Part shown: piece after piece, positions 41,560 to 51,400 of the stretch
How positions within the stretch are numbered: position 1 is the first letter of the stretch
Layout: the number at the start of each line of letters is the position of its first letter
Notes under the pieces: model-generated
What the model was told of the DNA's origin: nothing
The model's database searches: none
What the model saw: the letters and a program-made list of their open reading frames with translations, nothing else
Program-made: the position numbers and the translations under genes
Assembly: GCA_964019425.1 (NCBI GenBank)
Contig: OZ025811.1
Location: 1,054,001-1,118,000 of the forward strand
Length of the DNA: 64,000 nt
Source: Flectonema sp. DT1601
Lineage: Eukaryota > Euglenozoa > Diplonemea > Diplonemida > Diplonemidae
Direction: 5' to 3'

Positions 41560-42810
41560 ATGATGAAATTTGCGACATTATGTGCGCTCCCTCTCCTCGC
41601 CTTGGCCCTACCTGGTGAGAAATGCAACATGGATAAGTACCCAACTACTTACCCTCCGACTTTACAAAACATGACGATGCCTCACTACAATATCGATCTC
41701 GACCTTCACCCCGAAGAGAGATGGGCTGAGATTACCACCACTTACAAGACTGGAATTCTGAAGCTGATCAATACTTTCTTAAACCACTCTGTCGGAGGAC
41801 CAAATACGAAACTTGGTCACCTCGTGAAGGAGTTCCTCGATCTGGATCATTACAGACTGTTGGATAAGATCGGAGAAGAGTACGCTGGTGAGATTCGCGG
41901 AATTGCAAAGTATGCGGACCTCGATATCGGATACGCCACCGTCATTCAGGCAGTCTACGAAATCGAAGGTCTCTGCACCAGCATTGTTGCACAGGATGCA
42001 GATGGCAGAATCTACCACGGACGTAACCTTGACTTTGGAATATTCTCGGGATACAACTGGACTGATGGAGAAGGTGGGTTTCCTGGAGAGTGGGAGCTCA
42101 CTGAAGCTCTTCGTCCTCTTCTCTTTACGGCGAGCTTCCAGAGAAATGGCGTCACAATCTTCAACTCCACACAATTTGCAGGTTACATTGGTATCCTCAC
42201 TGCTTCAAAGACGGGAGCTTTCGGACTCACAGTTGACAGCAGATTCGATGATAACTTCGACAAATATATCATCAAATGGATGACTACTAACTTTACTGGA
42301 ACTCTTCTTACTCTCGCTACCAGAGACGCTTTAACGATGGCACCTACCTACGAGGAAGCAGTTAAGCAGGTGTCTACCTTCAAGGCAATTGGACCATCAT
42401 ACGTAATTATGAGTGGTGTAAAGCCAGGACAGGGATGTGTTGTTACACGTGCCCCAGACACAACTGCGCCGTTAGATGTTTGGGACCTCTCTACCAGACT
42501 TCAGAACGGTTCATACTTCGTGTTAGAAACGAACTACGACCACTGGAAGAAGCCGCCATTTTTTGATGACAGAAGAACTCCTGGAATGGATTGCATGAAT
42601 AACATTGGGCAGGCAAACTTTAACGGGTTCGAAGATCTTTGGAAGGTACTCTCAGCTGGACCAAACTTAAACAGATTGACAACCTACACCTGGTTGGCGA
42701 ACCCTCTCACTGGTGAGTTCGTATCTTACAAGAGACGTTGTATTGGAGTTCACGGTGGAAAAGGTGTTCCAGGTTCCGGTACTTGGAAGTACGGATGCGC
42801 TATTTGGTAG
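41560..42810 (+). CDS. Acid ceramidase / N-acylethanolamine amidase family hydrolase
   Basis: Encodes 416 residues, close to human ASAH1 (395). A signal peptide (MMKFATLCALPLLALALPG) routes it to lysosome or outside. Family members self-cleave before a Cys that becomes the N-terminal nucleophile of the beta subunit; here that is Cys139 in EGLCTSIVAQD. Conserved active-site residues follow in YHGRNLDFG (Arg, Asp), and FAGYIGILTASKTGAFGLTVD and ETNYDHW match the ASAH1/NAAA core. Several NxT/NxS sites suggest glycosylation. It hydrolyses ceramide, or N-acylethanolamines, to fatty acid and amine; which of the two cannot be read from sequence. Confidence 0.93.
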   Translation: MMKFATLCALPLLALALPGEKCNMDKYPTTYPPTLQNMTMPHYNIDLDLHPEERWAEITTTYKTGILKLINTFLNHSVGGPNTKLGHLVKEFLDLDHYRLLDKIGEEYAGEIRGIAKYADLDIGYATVIQAVYEIEGLCTSIVAQDADGRIYHGRNLDFGIFSGYNWTDGEGGFPGEWELTEALRPLLFTASFQRNGVTIFNSTQFAGYIGILTASKTGAFGLTVDSRFDDNFDKYIIKWMTTNFTGTLLTLATRDALTMAPTYEEAVKQVSTFKAIGPSYVIMSGVKPGQGCVVTRAPDTTAPLDVWDLSTRLQNGSYFVLETNYDHWKKPPFFDDRRTPGMDCMNNIGQANFNGFEDLWKVLSAGPNLNRLTTYTWLANPLTGEFVSYKRRCIGVHGGKGVPGSGTWKYGCAIW

Positions 42811-43425
42811 AAGTAATTTGTTTCATTGATCTCAGCAAGATCTCCGCTACTCAAGTTCGTTCATCTCCTTTTTACGATAATTATTGCTCTGATGCTATTC
42901 AAATTGCAGTAATTACAGACACACTAACACATTATCTTTATGTTAGTATCTTGAACTTAACAGGAAATATTAACTCCATATTCGTGTGTATTCACCTCCA
43001 CCACAATGGTGTGTGAGCCGCACTTTCCCGATTCCCCTTTTGTGAACTTGTTATCGTGATAATATCTCTTTACTCTATATGTTGGTCTCGAACTGCATTA
43101 GCGAATGTTTTTTATTTAGAAATCAAAAAATGTCAACAAATGAAGAGTGGAACTCAACTGTTAAAAGCAAATATGCTACCGCGGTTATCTTATTTTCTCA
43201 AATGAATTATATTTACTATATTACTTTTGGGAGAAGAAAACTTTTTTAATTTTAGCCCGGAACTTACCATTATTTGTTTGTTGTCCTACGAGTTTTTACA
43301 TTTGATTTTTTCGATTGACTGACAACTATTAATGCTAAGATTACTTTGGAAGTCACCAAATCGATCATTTTTTTGAGGATTTCTATTTCAATTAACTTTT
43401 ATTTTCTTTAGTTTCTATCTTTAAA
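42811..43425. other. Intergenic region with a dispersed repeat
   Basis: No gene. About 43250-43345 matches 60780-60862 (TTGTTTGTTGTCC, then TTTTTRCATTTRAT, then TATTAATRCTAA). TTTTATTTTCTTTAG (43397-43411) precedes the ABCG start. Confidence 0.55.
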
Positions 43426-45447
43426 ATGTCTCCGAAGGAAACAAACGAACCAGACTTTGAGATTGGTGATCTGGAAACTGGTGGAACTCCAAAGGGATCG
43501 ATGATTGCTCTGAAGAATAAGATGCGTCGCCCTCAGAGAATTAGTGTTTCTAATGTTACATACGAAGTGACTGTCATAAACACTACAGACGATAAGAAAT
43601 CAAAGAAATTCAAAAAGAAGATCCTTCGCAACGTAGACGTCAACATCGAGCCCCACACACTCTGTTCGATTATGGGATCGACTGGTGCTGGTAAGACTAC
43701 TTTATTGAATTTGTTGGCGGGGAGAATCGAGCCTAACTCAGGATCGGTGAAGGTGAACGGGAAGCTGTACAAGGATTTATCGATCCAGAAGAGACTGGGA
43801 TACGTTATGCAGGATGACAAGTTACTTCCAACACAAACGGTGCGCGAGGCGCTGAACTTCTGTGCGAAGTTGACTCTTCCGGAGACAACCTCAGAAGATG
43901 ATCGTGAGAAGCGAGTGACTTCCATCATCCAGGAACTTGGTCTTCAAGATGTCGAGAACTCACTTATCGGCTCAACAATTCCTGGTGAGAGAGGGATCTC
44001 TGGTGGGGAGAGGAAGAGAGTTTCGATTGGTCTCGTCCTCCTTCCCGACCCGGACATCCTTCTTCTAGATGAGCCGACTACTGGGCTCGACTCATTCACT
44101 GCGGAGTCGGTTATCGATACGCTTTCGGAACTCGCTGCTTGTGGTATGCTTTTCATTTCCATTCGTTGTCTAACATTAAAAGTAGATTAGATGAAATACT
44201 TTACTCAAACAGGGCGAACTGTTATTTGTACGATCCACCAGCCGAGTTCGCAGGTGTTTTCATTGTTCTCACAACTAGTACTGATGACTCAGGGTTCTGT
44301 TGTCTACTCTGGTCGACCTGACGCATCAGTTGAATACTTCGCTTCCATCGGATACGAGTGTCCTCATTACACAAACCCTCCTGACTTCTACATGAAGTTA
44401 ATGAAGACGGGGAGTATCTCAAATGCCGTGAGCCTGAGAGACGTAACTCTTTGTCACGAGATGTGCGACAAGTTAGTTGATAAGTGGGGAGAAATAAGTG
44501 ACTCTCAGAAGGCATCCTACGCACCCGAAACAAGTGATGTTGCAACACTGACTCCGAAGGGATCAAAGTCTCAGAATAAGAAAAACGTTGACGAGGGAAG
44601 TCTTTATGCGACGTCTTTCCTGACTCAGTTTGCAGCGCTGTCCGCCAGAAGTTTCAGAAACGTTGCAAGAAATCCGGTGTTGTCAACCGCACGGTTGGTC
44701 CAGTCTGTTGTGTTGGGACTCCTTATTGGTGCGATCTTTTATAATCAAGGACATTCTCCTGAAGGAGTGAGGGGAATTCAGGGAGCTTTATTCTTTATAA
44801 TGGTCAACCAATCAATGCTTCCTATGTTTGGAGTGCTGCACACATTTCCTATTGAAATAGAAATGGTTCTCAGAGAAAACAGTGCTTCCTTGTATAGTGT
44901 CGGAGCGTATTTCGCAGCGAAATCGATAGTTGAGTTTCCTTTCATGGTTCTATTTCCATTCATCTTCATAACAATTTGTTATTTCTTAATCGGTTTGAGA
45001 GACACTCCGGGAGCGTTTTTTACTTTGCAGCTGATTGTAATTCTGACGAGTATTTGCGCACAGTCCTGGGGATTGTTTTTATCTGCGATTTCTAATAGTA
45101 TTAACATGGCTCAGTTACTTGGGCCTCTAGTATTACTGCCGATGATGTTGTTGGCTGGATTCTTTGTGTCGAGTGTTCCTGTTTGGTTGGATTGGGCGAG
45201 GTACGTTTCCTTTGTCAGATGGGCATTTGAAGCTGGTGTTCAAAATGAGTTTGAAGATGTACACATCGGCTGTCAGGGTGGTCTGCCAGGATGTTTTGAA
45301 AATGGAAACGAGCTCATTCAGTTCCTTGGAGTTGAAGATGTCACTTTGTACAGAAGTTGTTTAATCATCTCTGGTATGATCTTGATCTTGAGATTTTTAA
45401 CATTCGTAGTACTTGTTGTGAAGTCGCATAAGACACTCCAACAATAA
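43426..45447 (+). CDS. ABCG-family half-transporter (White/ABCG type)
   Basis: Exons 43426-44143 and 44213-45447, joined by a 69-nt intron, give 650 residues. Splicing makes AACG-RTVICTIHQPSSQ continuous, the expected H-loop context; the intron itself contains an in-frame stop. The nucleotide-binding domain (about 35-290) carries Walker A GSTGAGKTT, signature ISGGERKRVSIG, Walker B ILLLDEPTTGLDS and the switch His in TIHQPSS. Six membrane helices follow (about 385-645), starting after LSARSFRNVARNP. The NBD-first, single-TMD order is the reverse of most ABC proteins and defines ABCG; it must dimerise. Substrates in this family are lipids, sterols, pigments or drugs; the specific one cannot be inferred. 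Confidence 0.95.
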
Positions 45448-46763
45448 ATTATTATTATTTTCATTTTCACAATAGTCTTATGAAACTGTGAGCTTACACC
45501 CGACTAACTTCGTCCCCTTCATTTGCTGATAGATCGCTTCGAAGGTCTTATTTGGTATCCCGTAGCTCATTTGTTTCTTAACTATTGTGGTTCGTTGATT
45601 AATTATTTTGACAGTTATTTGTTGCCCTCCCCTAAATATTGAAATATCATTTTTTTTATTTTTCATGTCAATTCTGCTTGAAAAAACGTTTACTGGAGTA
45701 TGTCAGGCAACTGTCTGATGTCTCCTGCATATTACTAATTAAGAGAACTGTTATGTGGGTTGCATTAGCTAAACGTGCACAGCTTTCGTCTTAGAATGTG
45801 TCCACTTCGTAACTTTTCTTTTCTAAACGTTAAGACGCGCCATACAAACAAACGCATTCGGTTTTGTAGGAAATTTAAATTGAAATTATTATTCGATTTT
45901 GTTTCGTGGTTTTTGCAGCAATTCAATTTAAAAAAAAATAATTTCTGACTCTGCCTCGTATTTGTTTTGTAGCAATGCTGATAAATGTTACTAAGCTGTA
46001 GTTTGCCCTCACTGTCCTCTCTCTGTCATTATCCAGCGTTTTTCGGATTGAACGACCCTTTGTTTTGTTTTGTCTTTTTCTATTAATCAACGCTTTCACT
46101 CTAACATAAGCCGCCGCAATCTTTTTGCCTGCTCTAAAGTCAGAGGGTATAATTCGACGTCAGTGGGATTAAAAAGGCAGCCCATGTTTCGTGTTCCAGC
46201 AGTGGTTAAAAAGAAAACCTGTTTGTTCGAAAGTCTCAATTTGCTTACCGTTGGGTAGTTCCGCGTTCCTCTCAATACTGTTTGAGTGTCGCAGACGTTG
46301 TTTCTTTAACTAACTAAATTACTATTACTATCTAACTTTCTTTAAAGTCACTTCAATATAGAATGAAGTCCCTTAGCTTACTGATGAAGGCCTAAAAAGG
46401 GACAAGTAGCTACATATTCTATTACCCTTTGATGATAGGGAACTGCAGAAATGAATACTTTTCTTTTATTTATGTCTATTTTTTATTCTCACTTTTCTAT
46501 ACTACAATTAATGATACGAACTAGTCTAAATGCACGAGGTAAACGGCAATTACTGAATGGTCTTTGGATGCTGAGATTGATGTTTGCGTGTGATACTTTA
46601 TAGTGACATACAGTGAGCTGTGATTACTCTCTCTTTCCTTCAGGTGTTACTTCTCAAGAGTTACAGACAAGTGTAGGCCAGTCGATTATAATTGTTTAGA
46701 CTAATAATACTGGAATCAGTCTTTTGCAACATGATTTGAAATTGATAATTTTACAGCAACCCA
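45448..46763. other. Intergenic region with repeat fragment
   Basis: No gene. About 46358-46446 contains GAATGAAGTCCCTTAGCTTA and GATGAAGGCCTAAAAAGGGA, matching 59625-59675 and, partly, 58497-58530. A short CTAACTAA-type run lies near 46308-46320. ATAATTTTACAG (46745-46756) is the acceptor-like signal for the permease. Confidence 0.6.
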
Positions 46764-48081
46764 ATGGACGAGACAGCGTTGCTCATCGGAGCTCAGAAGA
46801 ATGGCGGTACACTCGCTTACAGTCACTTAGTGATGGTTGCTATAAATACGATGAATGGACCAGCGTTGTTAGCATTGCCTAGTGTATTTCAGAGTGCTGG
46901 GTGGATGATGTCTTTGTTTGGATTGTCTGCAGCTGCTGCACTCACAGGTGTGTTCAGATTAAATATTAAAATCAATTGTTTCGAAGTCAGGAATGTGAAC
47001 TCATAAAACAGGTTTAACTGCATCACTGTTAGTTGATGTTATGCAAGCTTATCAAACTAGAACTGGTACTCGACCAGAATTCTCAGATTTAACGAAGGAA
47101 TTGGGAGTAGGAAGAGGAGTTGCGATGGGATTGTTTGTACTCGCATTGGTGATGCTGACCTGTGCGCAAATTATTGTTACGAGTCAAGCAACAGATGGGC
47201 TGATAGTTTCTTTAATTGGGGGCTCTTGGGCACTTCAGTACTACCCCGACTTCCAACTAATTAGTTCGCAACAATCATCTTTGATGCCTTTCCCTGAAGG
47301 AGTTTATGCGGTTTCACTTGGCTTTGGTCTCAATGCCGCAATTTGTATTTTCTTAGGGAAGTTAGATTTAGGAGACAATCTTGTACCTCAGTATTTCTCT
47401 TCGATATTGACTGCCATCTCTCTAGTGATTGTTGTTTTTTTCTTAACATTTTCTGACCTCGGTGGAGATGGTGTTGCACCTCTTCCAAAGTCAATTGAAG
47501 GAATGTCTCCTGTTTTGGGTGTTGTTGTATTCAACTTTGCTTATATAATTGCTGTACCATCAATGTTTTCTGATGCTCAGCCCCGCGTACACTTCCGTGG
47601 AGCGATGTGGTCTGGTATTGGAATGTTTCTTTTTATTTGTTGTTGTGTTGGTTTCGCTGGGTCGGCTGGTCTTAGATCTGCTGGTGACAATGTTCTTGTG
47701 ACACTTTACGCAATTCCGTCTCCTATCATAGTACGTGCTGCAGTATTTAGTTACTTTACAGCGTTACTACTCCCGATACCAGTCTATTCTATTCTGCTGC
47801 GGCGTAATCTTGCTTATTATACCGGCGTCAGGTCCGCTGGTTTTTTATCACTTGCCGTTCCGTGGTCGGTTGCATGCATTTGCTACATGCAGCATTGGTT
47901 TGGTACTATCGTGAATTGGTCTTCTTTGATTTGTCTCGGTTTCGTCAACTACACAGTTCCTCTTTGTGTTGTTAACAACTTTGTAGGTGACAAGAGGAGG
48001 CGTGTTCTTGCTCAAGTGTGTTTGATGTTAACAACATCAGGAATCTTAGGGGCAATTGTACAGAACATACGAGAGGCTTAG
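46764..48081 (+). CDS. Amino-acid/auxin permease family transporter (SLC32/36/38-like)
   Basis: Exons 46764-46947 and 47012-48081 (64-nt intron) give 417 residues. The joined sequence reads through SAAAALTG-LTASLLVDVMQAY as expected for TM2. About eleven hydrophobic helices are visible. TM1 has the family's broken helix with MNGPALLALPSVFQSAGW, matching the usual G-[TI]-G-x-L-x-L-P substrate-site pattern. The long hydrophilic stretch about 80-105 (QTRTGTRPEFSDLTKELG) is the expected TM2-TM3 loop. It should move small neutral amino acids with H+ or Na+ across plasma or vacuolar membrane; specificity is unknown. The start is 7 nt after CAG at 46754-46756. Confidence 0.9.
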
Positions 48082-48448
48082 ATATCCGCCTCTGAGGGGA
48101 TTGGAACTTTTGATAACTCTACTTGCTTATTACTTTTAAAGTCGAACTTCTTTTATTTCCAAACGAACCCCGCTAAAGTCTGACAACTAAATACCAGCAA
48201 AACTTAAACCTGCGGCACTGTTCTCATTGCTCATATTTATGCTTCTCATTGCTGTAGTTATATTATTATATTTTCTACCAGTCAAAGCGATAGATGCTCA
48301 AGTAGCATAACAGAATGAAGAGATTCATCTAACATTGGCTGTAATAGTTCATGTGCGCCACCCACTTTGAGAAAATAAACTTTTCGCTACTTATCATTAT
48401 CCCCCTTAGATATAACAAAATATTGTGAGGAGGATCGTCAACGGAAAT
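48082..48448. other. Short intergenic region
   Basis: AT-rich, no gene. CATTATCCCCCTTAG (48395-48409) is an acceptor-like signal. The open frame of the next gene extends upstream only through a GTG at 48425, so its first ATG (48449) is taken as start. Confidence 0.5.
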
Positions 48449-51400
48449 ATGACACCACAAGCAATTGCGTTGCTGTTACTGATGTGTGTCATATGTGTGA
48501 GCGGTGATGTGACCGGATCCTGGTCGGGTTCTGGAATTATGACAACTGTTGAGGTCACAACTGAGGTGAAGATAACAATGACCGGACCTAATGTCGGATG
48601 GTATTCCATTGGGTTCGGTGGATCGACGATGACGGCTGCGGCATCCGCGATTGTTGTCGATAACGCAAATGCCCCTGTCGAAAAGGTGCTGGGATCACAG
48701 AGCGGAGGAACCGATCCACCAGCTGTGCTGACGGTGGTGTCGAACACCGTGAACGGAGCAAACAGAGTAGTAGTTGTAACCAGACCAATTGCTGGTGCTT
48801 CTGGGACATACTCGTTTCCGACATCTGCGGGTGATATCGCTGTAATTTGGGCGCACGGAACAGCCGCTTATGCCTATCATGCAACAACAAGAGGGAGTGC
48901 AACGATGACTCTTGCTGTTCCACCTGCAGCAACACCCGTACAGGGGACTTGGTCAAATTCCGCGATTACCGCATCTGTAGCAACTGTTGGAACTGATGTG
49001 AGAATCACCCTGACGGTTTCTAATGTCGGATGGTATTCCATTGGGTTCGGTGGATCAACGATGACGGCCGCGGCATCCGCGATTGTTGTCGATAACGCAA
49101 ATGCCCCTGTCGAAAAGGTGCTGGGATCACAGAGCGGAGGAACCGATCCACCAGCTGTGCTGACGGTGGTGTCGAACACCGTGAACGGAGCAAACAGAGT
49201 AGTAGTTGTAACCAGACCAATTGCTGGTGCTTCTGGGACATATTCGTTTCCGACATCTGCGGGTGATATCGCTGTAATTTGGGCGCACGGAACAGCCGCT
49301 TATGCCTATCATGCAACAACAAGAGGGAGTGCAACGATGACTCTTGCTGTTCCACCTGCAGCAACACCCGTACAGGGGACTTGGTCAAATTCCGCGATTA
49401 CCGCATCTGTAGCAACTGTTGGAACTGATGTGAGAATCACCCTGACGGTTTCTAATGTCGGATGGTATTCCATTGGGTTCGGTGGATCGACGATGACTGC
49501 TGCGGCATCCGCGATTGTTGTCGATAACGCAAATACCCCTGTCGAAAAGGTGCTGGGATCACAGAGCGGAGGAACCGATCCACCAGCTGTGCTGACGGTG
49601 GTGTCGAACACCGTGAACGGAGCAAACAGAGTAGTAGTTGTAACCAGGCCAATTGCTGGTGCTTCTGGGACATATTCGTTTCCGACATCTGCGGGTGATA
49701 TCGCTGTAATTTGGGCGCACGGAACAGCCGCTTATGCCTATCATGCAACGACAAGAGGGAGTGCAACGATGACTCTTGCAGCAGCAGGCGCGGCACCCAG
49801 CACACTCACGCCAACGTTAGTCCCAACAAATGCACCTCCAACTGCAGTCCCAACAAATGCACCTCCAACTGCAGTCCCAACAAATGCACCTCCAACTGCA
49901 GTCCCAACAAATGCACCTCCGACTGCAGTCCCAACAAATGCACCTCCGACTGCGCCAACAACAACGTCGGTTGCTGGGGGTTGGTCAAATTCCGCGATTA
50001 CCGCATCTGTAGCGACTGTTGGAACTAATGTGAGAATCACCCTGACGGGTTCTAATGTCGGATGGTATTCCATTGGGTTCGGTGGACCGACGATGACGGC
50101 TGCGGCATCCGCGATTGTTGTCGAAAACGGGAAAACCCCTTTCGAAAAGGTGCTGGGATCACAGAGCGGAGGAACCGATCCACCAGCTGTGCTGACGATG
50201 GTGTCGAACACCGTGAACGGAGCAAACAGAGTAGTAGTTGTAACCAGACCAATTGCTGGTGCTTCTGGGACATATTCGTTTCCGACATCTGCGGGTGAAA
50301 TTGATGTGATTTGGGCGCACGGAACAGCCGCTTATACTTATCACCAGGCCAGAGGTAGTGCAAAATTAATGTTTGTTTCCTTTGCTTCCACTGGCACTCC
50401 CTCAACAGCGGCTCCTATCTCTGACGCCCCTCCTACTGCTGTTCCAACCGGTGCGCCTCCGACTCCTGCACCTCCAAGTATTTCAACAATCTCATCTGCT
50501 GGTATTGTTGCTTCTGAACAGACAACAGGCGTATCGGTAGATGTTCGATTCTCGTCGACTGACGCTACGATCTCAGTGAAAGGCCCGCAGAATGTTTGGT
50601 TTGGAGTAGCATTTGGACAGCAAAAAATGGCACCAACTGCTACTGCTTTCATTATCACTAGCAGCAGTCCAGTAGTTGTAGAAGAGCGGACTCTGGTAGC
50701 TCGAAACCAGGGAACATTGGTTGCCAGTCTTCAGGGGAACAGCATCGTGTCGGATACTATCGTAGGAGGATTGCGACAAGTCGTATTCAAGAGAAGTATG
50801 GCAGGGCAGGGTAACTCTTTCACATTTGACACAACAGCCACAAGCGTCGATGTGATGGTTGCTGCAGGAGAAACTTCCGCCTACGCATCCGGCCACAGCG
50901 TGTCGAAGGGATTTGGAATCGGATCTTCAGCGCAAGTCTTCTCGCAGCAATTCTCATTATCTTCGATCAACTTCGATGACAATAAATTTAAAATTGGTAT
51001 TAAATGCCAGGTGGGGCATTGGTGTGGAATAGCACTTGGTTCTATGGAAAATGGGCGTTCGATAACTTGCAGAGAACCAGGTCTTTGCGAGAACAGCAAA
51101 CTTGTAATTTCTGGTCCCCAACCAGAAGCAACTCAAAAGGTCACCGTAGCGGGCTTTGCTACTGAAAGTGGATTCTATTCTCTTACTGCTACATTCGATG
51201 AGGCTAATAGCGGATTTGTTTCGGGTGCTAAAATATTATGGGGTGTGGGAACTGCAGCAAACGGAAACCTAAACAAGCACGGCGGTGATCAAAGAGGAAG
51301 CCAATTCCTTTCAGTTGGAGGAAATATTGGAGATGGAAAATCCACCCGATTGTGGTTATCTCTCCTCGCACTTGTTATAATTTTATTTATTGGTGTAGTC

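Noticed and set aside
49821-49960. Regular 27-bp repeats resembling a CRISPR array
   Set aside because: Units are directly adjacent with no unique spacers and code in frame for a Pro/Thr linker in a eukaryotic gene.
48406-50405. Several repeated minus-strand open frames
   Set aside because: Antisense shadows of the DOMON tandem units; the same frames recur with each unit and have no motif support.
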